DNA of 64,000 bases from Umbelopsis ramanniana AG (taxonomy: Eukaryota; Mucoromycota; Umbelopsidomycetes; Umbelopsidales; Umbelopsidaceae). Both the position numbers and the translations under genes were made by a program. How positions within the stretch are numbered: the first letter of the stretch is position 1; each line of letters begins with the position of its first letter. Positions 48,289 through 57,971 of the stretch are shown here, piece after piece. Where the stretch lies: contig NW_026252125.1 of the NCBI RefSeq assembly GCF_025399195.1, positions 1-64,000 on the forward strand, written 5' to 3'. Under the pieces are notes generated by a model. It had not been told where the DNA came from. It worked only from the letters and a program-made list of their open reading frames with translations, and ran no database searches.

Positions 48289-49698
48289 ATTCACATTTTG
48301 TAGAACAGTATGTGTAGAGTTGGCGTATGCCCATATATTATTTTCCATACAATTTCGTCCGTTTTACTGCTCTATATCGTCGCATGTAAAACCATTCAGA
48401 TATCTATTGCACTAATGGCTTCTACACTCCACTTCTCCCTTACTCTGCGACCAAGACCCCCTTCGGGCACAGTCTCTTCATCGGAGTTCGTCTTTCTATC
48501 CTCTACTGAATTATATTTGTATGATAGGCTGAAAATAAATGATATGCTGCAAGCAATATAAGGCTGTTCCCGTAATCATTGACATTGGTTTATGTCGCAA
48601 CAACGCAATGCTTATACAACTCCCTCCCCTCTAGCGGTCCCTGACAAAAACACAAAACTTTAGACAAGAAAGCAGCAGTTTGATCGATTTTGCCCAGTGT
48701 TTGCCCTAAGAATTTCGCTGTGCTTTTCAACATGTGGATCCTTCATCACTGAATTTCAAAAACAGGGACAGTCTCATAGAATGCCAAATACCTAGTTCGA
48801 TGAAGCTCTTTATTTTTTAAATACTGTTGGTAGTAGACTCTTTTAAGACTTCTACTTTGTAGCCCAAACTCATATATCAGCAGCCTTTCATATTCCACGA
48901 AAACATCATAGTCCATTTCTGATCAGTAGAAACCATACTGGATCTGATAACCTGGCTTTACTGAAACCTTTATTGTTAAAAGCATAGTAACATGATCCGA
49001 AACATTATACTATCATGATGGTCTGGTTTTGGGCCATTATACAATAATAAGTATAACTTTTCCAGCTGTAGTCGGTGGTAACTGCTTTTCTCGATTTCTC
49101 ACGTTACTTCTTCTAAGATTCAGATTTTTAACAGCGGAATACCAAGCAGCATAGTGTTTTGCATGATGGAACAATAGCAAACACTTCCCATAGAAACTTT
49201 CAGCATAGTCTTTTAGCGCTCACTTTGGCAGGATTTACTCAACTGCACCTCAAATTTCGGGAGTGACGAAAGAACAGATGGAGGCATTGATCTATAAGCC
49301 TGAATTTGTAAGTTTTGGTGGCCATGCATGATTCCAGTCTTTTCTGTCAGATTAAACGTCATGCTGGAAATCCAGTTTGCCACACTCGGAACCCTTTGGC
49401 TGCCATCATATTTATTCCCATGCAGTAAAGACAGAAGTTATGTATATTTCAACCTGTTCAACTAGAACTACTCACTCCTGCTGGTGCTACTACATACTTT
49501 TCCCAGCTGTGGCCAGAAAATGTACCATCCTTATCTGGCATGCCGCTTCTCATGAGGGATACTTAGGGGATTAGGAAGCTGCAACAAGCGTTCCCCTTAA
49601 GGAGGTACGACCTATGACTCCATGCTATTGAAAATCATTAATATTTATACTTCACTTCAAACATTGTACTTGGCGTCATAGCATTCGTAGAATTTCTC
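48289..49698. repeat. Upstream half of protease duplication unit 1
   Basis: From about 48600 the sequence aligns by eye with 51250-52361: CTAGCGG-CC, AGCAAAGCAGCA/GAAAGCAGCAG followed by TTGATC/CTGATCAATTT, TGGTGGCCATG, and the block near the gene. Close to the start codon, AGGGGATT-GGAAGCTGCAA (about 49564-49583) and the TATTTATAC element (about 49643) are shared with unit 2 and are probable promoter parts; AGGGG/CCCCT there resemble stress-response (STRE) motifs. Confidence 0.75.
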
Positions 49699-51033
49699 AT
49701 GCTGTGGCAAATTACTTTGCTGTTTTTCTTTCTTACTGCTAATCATGCTGCTTCCGCGGCAGTTATTACCAAAAGGGGCTATGGAAGCAATCTATTCACA
49801 TTGCCTCTCAGGCGTGTATATATGAGCAATCATCGATTCAAAAGTACACAAAAGAGATCAGCTGAATCAGAACCGTTAATCAATAAAATCACTCAGGTAA
49901 GGGAGCAAGTTCGATCCAATAACTATCTAGTGGCGCCTCTAACTATCATGTTCTTCCCTATATAGTATGTTGCTGTCATTGGCGTCGGCAGCCCTACAAC
50001 TAATTACAGCCTCCTAGTTGATACAGGCTCATCCAACACATTTGTTGGTTCTTCAAAGGCTTACGTGAAAACTCCTACCTCGGTTGATCTTAATAGCACG
50101 TTTGCTATTAAATATTCAGTTAGTAATGCAACTGGCGAGCTTTATAAGGACAGCGTTACGATTGCATCGCTGGTCATACCGGCTCAAATAATCGGCGTCG
50201 CTAATGCGACCATCAGCGAACTGAGTGGTCTCGATGGTATACTTGGCGTAGGTCCCAGCGATCTAACCCAGGGTACATCCCCGTACGCAAAAACTATTCC
50301 ATCCGTTCTTGAAAATCTTTTCAGCCAAAAACTTATACCATCAAATGTGTTTGCTCTATCTTTCCGCCCCAGCACCGGAGAAGAAGAAATGAATGGCGAG
50401 ATCACACTGGGAGGCATTGATAGCAGTAAATTTACCGGCGCTATTTCTTACGTACCTCTTAGCAAAACTTTACCATCAACCTTATATTGGGGGGTTGATG
50501 CTTCTGCTCACTATGGACCTGGAAAAACTCCCATCTTCAATTCTACAGCTGGTATCGTAGATTCAGGAACAACGATGATTGAGTTAGGCACCTATGCATA
50601 CAAAACCTATCAAATGGTTACTGGTGCAGTTCCAGATGTTAAAACTGGTCTTCTCGCCTTAAACGCAGCTCAATTTAGTGCTCTACAATCGCTCTACTTT
50701 AATATCGGAGGGAAAGCATATGAAGTTACTGCAAATGCTCAAATCTTTCCCCGGAAATTCAACTCACTGATTGATGGAGATGTTAATAAGATTTATCTCA
50801 TTGTCGGTGATCTCAAATCGGCACCTAGCTCAGGAATGGACTTTATCCTTGGACAGACATTTCTGGAACGATACTACTCTGTGTATGATACCAGTAATGC
50901 ACGAATTGGTAAGTTTATGTTGTATACTAACTATCCCTATTATGACTATTCACTAACCGCAATTAATTGCACTTATCAACAAAATGGCTCAGGTCTTGCA
51001 ACAACAGAATACACTCTGGCAACCTCCAATTAG
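49699..51033 (+). CDS. Pepsin-like aspartic protease (A1), duplicate 1
   Basis: Exons 49699-49896, 49966-50908 and 50993-51033, 393 aa. The last intron is inferred because splicing yields RIGLATTEY, the normal end of an A1 fold. Signal peptide MLWQITLLFFFLTANHAASA, then a propeptide ending at a kexin-like KR (STQKRSAES, residues 50-58). The mature enzyme has both catalytic loops: LLVDTGSSNTFVG with Asp85 and GIVDSGTTMIELG with Asp265. The flap reads IKYSVSNATGELYKDSVTI, resembling polyporopepsin-type enzymes. YFNIGGKAYEV and DFILGQTFLERYYSVYD are normal family features. Secreted acid protease for external protein breakdown; appears functional. Confidence 0.92.
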
Positions 51034-52361
51034 CGTCATTCTCAATGTGTTTATTTTTTTCATATAAAGTTAGAGACTATGTATTCCATCGATACATTAT
51101 AGGCATCTTTTGCATTCTAGAACCCCTTGGCGTTCGCCCTGTCCTCGAAATCCGTCTGCCCTCACTGAATTGGTGAATTATACTTGCACGTATATGTTGA
51201 AATAAACACAGTGCAATGCAAATGCTAGTCCCACTGTCAATCATAATAGTAGCTGCCTCAGCTAAGCACCTCCATAGTCGACGTATTCCCCGCTAGCGGC
51301 CCGTACCTATACGTAATAAAAGTTTCGACAAGCAAAGCAGCAATCTGATCAATTTGTGCCCAGCTTTCGTCCTATCAATTTTTCTGGCTTTTCATGATGC
51401 TCATCACCGAAATGCAAATAGGACCAGTCTCCTGCAATTTTCAACATCATGTGCAATTCAGATCTTCTTTTCTTTGCATGTTACTAGCGACAGGGATATT
51501 CCTACTCCTGCTATCGGCACCTAAAATCTCATTGATCAGCCCCTCTCATAGTCTATGAAAACGGTGGTATCCGTTCTAGTCTAAAGAATCGAAACCAAAT
51601 CAAATGGATTTTTTTGTTGTACTCTTCATCTCTGAATTTATAGTAACATGCCCAATTTCTTGATATAAGCATGAAGCACTCTTACTGACGGTGCTGTGGG
51701 ATAAATAAACCTCGCTTCCTCAACTGCGTCAAATTGCCTTTCTCTACTTTCTTATTTTGAATGGTAGAATCTACTGAACAGGAAAATATCTAGAAACAAA
51801 ATCTTTTACAGAATGAATCAACTCTAAACAACTTCCAAGAATTGAGAATATTTTTTTTTCAAAGCTTACTTTGGCAGTGCATTTACTTAGTTGCAGCTCC
51901 AAAATGCCGTGAATAAAAAAAAGATCTATAAATCTATAAGCGTGTATCTGTAATTTTTTGGTGGCCATGTATGCACGGTGTCTCTATGTCCCGTTAAACA
52001 TTATGCTGGACACTCGATTTGCTTGCACTTGCGGAAAGCTTTGATTGCCACCATGTCTATCCTCATTCAGTAATTACAGATGCCATGAATATTTAATGAC
52101 AGATGACATGAATATTTCTAACCGTCCAACTGCCACGGCTTTCTCTGTCTGATGTAACTTATATACTCTTACTACCTGTGGTTAAAAATTCACTGCCCAC
52201 ATCTAGCACACCGCCTCTCGTGAGGGATGCTTAGGGGATTCGGAAGCTGCAAAGCATTCCCCTGGAGGAGGTATGATTAATCACCCCATGCTTGGAACAT
52301 AATCGATATTTATACCCATTTCATCATTATACTTGCCGCCATAGCATTCTTCTAACTGACC
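51034..52361. repeat. Upstream half of protease duplication unit 2
   Basis: Counterpart of 48600-49698. The near-gene block AGGGGATT-GGAAGCTGCAA is at about 52232-52251, and TATTTATACCC at about 52306. Extra material near 52080-52110 (two ATGAATATTT-containing repeats, one TGCCATGAATATTTAATGACAG) distinguishes this copy. No gene. Confidence 0.75.
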
Positions 52362-53696
52362 ATGCTGTGGAAAACACCTCTACTGCTTGTGCTTCTTTCT
52401 GTTAACCATATTACTGCCGCAGCAGTTACTACTCATAAGGGAAATGAAGGCAATGCAATCACACTGCCTTTCCAACGTCCCAATGTTGGTAATGCACGGT
52501 CCAGAAGTATACAAAAAAGGTCAATCGACACAGTGCAATTGATCGATGAAGTTACTCATGTATGACATTTTCTTCATTCAATAAGTATCTGATGGCGACG
52601 CTAAACACTGTATCTTTCTCTTTACAGTATGTTATGACCGTCAGTATCGGCAATCCTGCGACTGAGTACAATCTAATAGTGGACACAGGCTCAGCCAATA
52701 CAGTTGTTGGGGCTTCAAAGATATACAAAGTTACTTCAACTTCATCTGACCTATCTAGTACATTTGAAGTTGCATATGAAGGCAGTCAAGTGTCAGGAAA
52801 ACTTTATAAGGATAGTGTTACACTTTCACCTTCGCTGGCCATATCACAGCAAATCATAGGCGTCGCTACCCAAGCCAACGGAATTGATAGCGTTGATGGG
52901 ATACTTGGCTTAGGACCTGTCGATCTTTCTCTAGGTACATCCTCTAATCAACATAATATTCCAACCGTTGTGGACAATCTCTTCGCGCAGGGAACTATGA
53001 ATTCAAACGAGTTTGCTTTATCTTTCCGCCCTTGTACCGGGGCATCAGTAAAGAATGGCTATATCACATTTGGAGGCATTGATAGCGGTGAATTCACCGG
53101 TGCTATTACATACACGCCTGTTACCCAAACATCACCAGCATCCACATTTTGGGGTATTGATGCGTCTGTTGACTATGGAGCAGGAAAAACTTCTATCTTG
53201 AAGACTACCGCTGGTATCGTAGATTCATCAACAAGTTTGCTTCTATTAGCCACCGATGCATTCAAAGCCTATCAAGCGGCCACCGGTGGAGTTTTAGACA
53301 GCGTCACTGGTCTGCTCAGCGTAACTTCAGATCAATATAACGCTCTACAATCGCTTTACTTCAATATCGCAGGCGAAGTATATGAACTTGCTCCAAATGC
53401 TCAAATCTTCCCTCGAGGACTCAACTCACAAATTGGCGGGGAATCTGGTAAAATTTATCTTATTGTGAGTGACCTTCGCTCGCCATCTGGCTCAGGGCTG
53501 GACTTTATCCTTGGAAAAGCATTTTTAGAACGATTTTACGTTGCTTTTGATACTACCAATAGACGAATTGGTAAGAATATACTGCCTTCTAGCTGTCGGT
53601 ATCATGGCTATCCACTAACCGCAATTTACATGCGCTTATCCACACAATGTCACAGGTTTTGCAACAACAGAACACACTCTGGCAACTACCAATTAA
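52362..53696 (+). CDS. Pepsin-like aspartic protease (A1), duplicate 2, altered active-site loop
   Basis: Exons 52362-52559, 52628-53570 and 53656-53696. Each exon has exactly the same length as in duplicate 1 (198, 943, 41 nt), giving 393 aa again. Signal peptide MLWKTPLLLVLLSVNHITA; KR processing site in SIQKRSIDTV. The first catalytic loop is normal (LIVDTGSANTVVG, Asp85). The second reads GIVDSSTSLLLLA: Asp265 is present, but the Gly of D-T/S-G-T is Ser267. That Gly is nearly invariant in pepsin-like enzymes, so catalysis may be weakened or lost. The rest of the fold is well kept (GLDFILGKAFLERFYVAFD, RIGFATTEH), arguing against simple decay. Could be secreted as an inhibitor-binding decoy or low-activity protease; that is inference. 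Confidence 0.9.
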
Positions 53697-53943
53697 ATCG
53701 TCATGACAATGTTTTTATTTTGAAATAAAGTTAGAACGAGCTATTTTCGCAAAAAAAGTTTGTATCCTTGAAGACCATTCATTGAGAGTATAAGGGATTG
53801 ATACAGGCACCAAGTTTATTGTACATTCTTGAACTTGAATTCTTACTCCAATCACTAACTTCACGTTAATCAAGTTAAATAAGCAAAGCACCTGTGGCGC
53901 GGACTCCCTGAAGCTAAACATTAATTCCAAAAGGAGAACTCTT

Positions 53944-55518
53944 ATGGGTAACACTATGGGCAATTCCTATGTTTGGAGGGCCATATTCTCTCTTATCACA
54001 GCCCCACAACGATTGTATAGCAACTCACTCTGGATTATGGGTTATTGGCAGGATCCCAACCTAGACGTACTACTAACGATCTTTGAAAAGTTGGAGAAGC
54101 CGGACTTGCTAAAATGTTCATACACGTGTTTGGCCTGGAATATGGCTGGAAACATTTTGCTGTATCGGAAGGTGCAACCCAGTTCTCTGAACAAATTTCA
54201 GAAACTTATTCGAACTATCTCAGAACCAGCAACTAGTCAGAGGAATACTTCAATAGTGATACAGCAATTTAGACATCTGATCAAGAATGGCACCCTGACA
54301 TTTCACTACAGAATGGTGGACATTTCGGATAACCCATTCGCCGTGCTGAGTAGAAAAAACATAGAACCACAAAATATAGAGAGCGATACTGCTGCATGGA
54401 AGATGAAAAGGCCACAACAGCTTGGAAAGCTAATCAAGAACGTGACGTTAAAGTCCCTAGCCTACAATGATATAACAGGATACTTAACACAGATAATGAT
54501 GTTTGCTCGTTCCTCGCCCAACATTCGAACAGCTGATATAGACTATCTCCAGATCTACTTCGCTTCGGATTTTACACCAAAATTGGATTGGGAACAACAC
54601 ATTGGATCGAATTGGCGGCAATTAAAAAATTTAACATTGAGATCTTACGAGTGCTATAAGTGTTCCATACCTCCATTATCCAGCATGGAGAGCCTACTGA
54701 ATCACTTGTACAAGCTGGACACCTTAGAATGGACTGATTTTTTGTATCACTTGCCTCACCCAGTACCCAACATGAAAAATTTACAAGTACTGAAAGTGGA
54801 CGTGTCTGACAAGTCCTCCTATCAAAACTTAAAGGAGCTTTTGCAAAGCTGCCGAAATACGTTACGCTCACTATCAATACGATGGTGTATAACTGCTACT
54901 ACCGATCATGATCCGTTGGACTTAGAGGATCTGATTAGAGAACTTCCAAAACTGAAGGACTTCGCTTTATCATACGGTTATGAGCATATATTTACGATTA
55001 GCAGCTTTGGAGAACAATTAGAAACCCTGACGCTGATCTCGTCGTCGGTGGAAGGCGATAGTCAGGTGCATGAGATAGTGGGGAATGCAGTTAGCAAGAC
55101 CAGTCATCTCAAACGCTTAGAAATACGCTACTGTAAGCACATTGAAAAGTACATGCACGCCATCCTAGCAAACAACAAATCAACTCTGCAAAGCATATTT
55201 ATTGCTAGTAGAAATGCTACTGAGGTGGTTTCAAACCTACAAGTCAACGATACTCGTACAGCCAATATCACAACACTTGGATTTCATTTCATTCAGGACA
55301 ACTTGCAGCTGCGGGAGCTGGCAAAAATATTCCCTCAAGTAGAGTGGTTAAGTTTGCCAGATTTCAGCTTCTCAGGGTCAAAACGCTGGATTGATAGTGA
55401 GAGCATATTCCAATTTCGTCATTTGAAAGGAATCGACTGGCGTACATTTGCACAACTCGTTGATCAATATAAATTGCATCCTATGAAAGTTCAAACAGAG
55501 TGGTGGCACCAATTCTAA
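53944..55518 (+). CDS. F-box protein with LRR-like repeats (copy 4)
   Basis: Intronless, 524 aa from the first ATG. A start at 54037 (MGYWQDPNLDVLLTIFEKLE) would match the family better, since the 31 preceding residues have no counterpart in the sisters. F-box: LLTIFEKLEKPDLLKCSYTC then LAWNMAGNILLYRKV. Unlike the others it has an insertion of some 60 residues (SIVIQQFRHLIKNGTLTFHY and on) before the QLGKLIKNVTL strand. Family phrases follow: SPNIRTADI, LLNHLYKLDTLEW, DKSSYQNLKELLQSC, RNTLRSLSIRW, FTISSFGEQLETLTL and LAKIFPQVEWLSL. Presumed SCF substrate receptor. Confidence 0.83.
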   Translation: MGNTMGNSYVWRAIFSLITAPQRLYSNSLWIMGYWQDPNLDVLLTIFEKLEKPDLLKCSYTCLAWNMAGNILLYRKVQPSSLNKFQKLIRTISEPATSQRNTSIVIQQFRHLIKNGTLTFHYRMVDISDNPFAVLSRKNIEPQNIESDTAAWKMKRPQQLGKLIKNVTLKSLAYNDITGYLTQIMMFARSSPNIRTADIDYLQIYFASDFTPKLDWEQHIGSNWRQLKNLTLRSYECYKCSIPPLSSMESLLNHLYKLDTLEWTDFLYHLPHPVPNMKNLQVLKVDVSDKSSYQNLKELLQSCRNTLRSLSIRWCITATTDHDPLDLEDLIRELPKLKDFALSYGYEHIFTISSFGEQLETLTLISSSVEGDSQVHEIVGNAVSKTSHLKRLEIRYCKHIEKYMHAILANNKSTLQSIFIASRNATEVVSNLQVNDTRTANITTLGFHFIQDNLQLRELAKIFPQVEWLSLPDFSFSGSKRWIDSESIFQFRHLKGIDWRTFAQLVDQYKLHPMKVQTEWWHQF

Positions 55519-55974
55519 GCACAATTCTACCTCGTTACCGTCTCCATGTACCTGAACACAATCAATTGTACTTTTTAGAACAAAAAATAAATGGGAAATT
55601 TTCTTAGCCTGAAATTATTCTTGCAAGCAGTCGTAAATCAAGCAGGGCAAAAGAATGAAGTTCCCATTACATAAAAAATTATATAGATATAGGTGTACTT
55701 GACTGGATGGGATGTAAGACACAATGAAGCGCTTCTGGACATTTAAAAACGTTTGTTTAATGATGTAGACTAATCTTATATTTAACAATAATGAACAAGG
55801 CGGAAGAGTGATACGATTCCCAGAAAATCAGCGGGAAAAGACTCCTGAACTTCGCCAGCTTTGAATGATTCAATGGGCCTAATTACAGTCAGTGCCAATT
55901 TTGGTAAGCAGCAGAGACATACGGGGAAAAGATATTCTACTTTGAGGCAATATGCCAAGCAGGCATCCACTAGA
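55519..55974. other. Convergent 3' intergenic, right edge of accessory island
   Basis: AT-rich spacer; no coding sense or repeat noticed. Confidence 0.5.
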
Positions 55975-56565
55975 CTATGACATAAAGTACAGAGCCATGA
56001 TCATCGAAATCGTTCCAGTACACCAAAATGAAATGATATGGCTATTGGCTGAGTTCCCGGTAAGGCCGCCAGCCAGCACAGGGCCAACCGTCGGTGATGG
56101 AAGTGGAATGGTGCTTGTGATGACCACGATGGGGGTGGATGGAGGTGGAGCTGTGGTGGTTATAGGCGTGGCGAGGGATAGTGAGGAGATAGTGGAAGTT
56201 AGATCGCTAGAGCTTGGCAACGATTGACTGGGCAAAAAGCTGCTGTTGCTGCTTGAAGCCGTGATTGTGGCGGTGGGCGGCGGCGGCATGCTCGTGGTGG
56301 CGGTCAGCAAGGTGCTTTTAGGGCTCGCCAAGTGATGGGTAGAGGATTTGCGAGTTGTCGGCTTCTTTTTTATCTTGGTTTTCTTAGTGGACTTTGGAGT
56401 AGCAACTGCAGCGACTTTATGGGCCTTTGATTGGGTGCTTTTGTGATGATGATGTGTGGTGGTGGTGGACAGGACTTTACCACCGTCGTCCAAAAGGCTG
56501 GCTTGAACGATGGCGGATGAAACCAGCACCCAAACCAACGCACAGACCAAGGCCAAAGATTTCAT
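55975..56565 (-). CDS. Ser/Thr-rich GPI-anchored wall protein
   Basis: Intronless, 196 aa. It has a clear signal peptide (MKSLALVCALVWVLVSSAIV) and then a low-complexity body: a Lys/His/Thr-rich part (STTTTHHHHKSTQSKAHK, then TKKTKIKKKPTTRKSS) followed by a Ser/Thr/Pro-rich part with many O-mannosylation sites. Near the end, GLTGNSANSHII precedes a hydrophobic tail (ISFWCTGTISMIMALYFM) suiting GPI attachment at one of the Asn/Ser residues. A short His run could bind metal, but that is speculation. No catalytic domain. Wall structural or surface protein; sequence too simple to assign a family. Confidence 0.72.
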   Translation of the reverse strand: MKSLALVCALVWVLVSSAIVQASLLDDGGKVLSTTTTHHHHKSTQSKAHKVAAVATPKSTKKTKIKKKPTTRKSSTHHLASPKSTLLTATTSMPPPPTATITASSSNSSFLPSQSLPSSSDLTSTISSLSLATPITTTAPPPSTPIVVITSTIPLPSPTVGPVLAGGLTGNSANSHIISFWCTGTISMIMALYFMS

Positions 56566-56719
56566 AAAGAAGAAGATAAAAAGGTGCTTGCTAACGCGCC
56601 ACGGTATTTAATTGGAAACCAGGTTTTGTACTATGAATAAAAAGGGAGCTATCGCAAGACGAGCTACAAATGTCACACACACACACGGCTATGCTGTTAT
56701 AAGCCACGACCTAATTTGT

Positions 56720-57637
56720 CTAAGCTGCAAATCCATACTTCTTGGCCGCAAAGCTATCAACCAATCCCGGTGCGAGCAATTTACCCCAGTTGGCCCCTAT
56801 GCCCATGAGCCGAGGCAACAGCACTTCGCGTTGACGTTGATCGGATGCATGGACGATAGCTTGGGCCACCGCTTTTGGCTCTAGTTTTCCTTTTGTGGAT
56901 CCGTGTACTGCGCTATTTAAATCCAGGTCTACTGCCGATTGTCTCAGGTCGGTGTTGACGGTACCAGGGCAGACAAGGCCAACATGAACATTATGCATCG
57001 CTACTTCCACACGCAAGGAATCGAAGAATCCATGAACAGCGTGCTTAGATCCCGCGTATAGACTGCGTGTTGGCGCTCCTGCTTTGCCGGCCAAGGACGA
57101 TATGACAATAATATTGGGTGAAGCCGATGTTCGAATAAGGAGGGGCAAGAAATATTGAGTGAGTTGGATAGGGGCATAGTAGTTGACAGCTGTGATCCGT
57201 CGTACGGCTTCCATGGGGTCTTGTTGAGGATGGCCATCGAGCCCTCCGCATAGGTTTAGGAACGGTTGCACGGAGATGGCTCCAGCGCAGATAATTAAGG
57301 TGTCTACGCCAGATAGGGTATCTTGGGTCGTTTTGGCAAGTTTCTTGACGTCTGCTTCCACGGTCGCATCCCCACACACTGTATACGCCTGTCCTCCAAG
57401 TGCGCTTACTTCTTCTTGCAATGAATCCAAAAGCTCTTGTCTGCGAGCAAACAAGATTAACTTCGCATGTCGACGGGCATAGAGTAATGCGGTTTCTCGG
57501 CCAATGCCTGAGGTGCATCCCACAACCACTACTCGTTCTTCATTAGGTTTGACAGCTTGTAGTCTGCGTGCACTAGGTGCTTGTAGGTAGTAAGCAGCCG
57601 CCGATACTAGCGCAGCGGTTGCTAGATATCCGAGCAT
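56720..57637 (-). CDS. Membrane-anchored short-chain dehydrogenase (DHRS7/11beta-HSD-like)
   Basis: Intronless; 305 aa from the ATG at 57637, which opens with an N-terminal membrane anchor (MLGYLATAALVSAAAYYL). An in-frame ATG at 57709 would add 24 residues; part of that stretch could instead be a leader intron. The cofactor loop is VVVGCTSGIGRETALLYARR, with ARR after strand 2 suggesting NADP. Catalytic Ser is in IVISSLAGKAG, and Tyr/Lys in YAGSKHAVHGF. VCPGTVNTDL follows strand 6. The topology and length match ER or lipid-droplet SDRs acting on steroids, lipids or retinoid-like ketones. The tail KLLAPGLVDSFAAKKYGFAA is typical of that group. Substrate unknown. Confidence 0.87.
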   Translation of the reverse strand: MLGYLATAALVSAAAYYLQAPSARRLQAVKPNEERVVVVGCTSGIGRETALLYARRHAKLILFARRQELLDSLQEEVSALGGQAYTVCGDATVEADVKKLAKTTQDTLSGVDTLIICAGAISVQPFLNLCGGLDGHPQQDPMEAVRRITAVNYYAPIQLTQYFLPLLIRTSASPNIIVISSLAGKAGAPTRSLYAGSKHAVHGFFDSLRVEVAMHNVHVGLVCPGTVNTDLRQSAVDLDLNSAVHGSTKGKLEPKAVAQAIVHASDQRQREVLLPRLMGIGANWGKLLAPGLVDSFAAKKYGFAA

Positions 57638-57971
57638 ATATCCGTTCGGGGGGTTACGCTGAGGTGAGGAGGAGTTTGGAAGGGCAGACCCAAAAAAAAT
57701 CACCTGCATGCATACGACACTGTCATCCCGATAATATCCATCTACCGAATAGGATGCCAACAGACTTAGTCCGTCAAGGGATTCACAGCTGGCTGCAATA
57801 CCAATCTTTTTTTAATTCATGACATTTTTTTAACAGTGGGTTGCTGGGAATAAGGGATGATTGTTGTACACTGGAAGGAGAGATTATGGTGGGCAATGCT
57901 ATTTTCTAGAAAGGAGATTGTGCTTTTTTTGTTTTATGAAAAAGTCTTCCGGTCTTGTTGATGAACGACTA

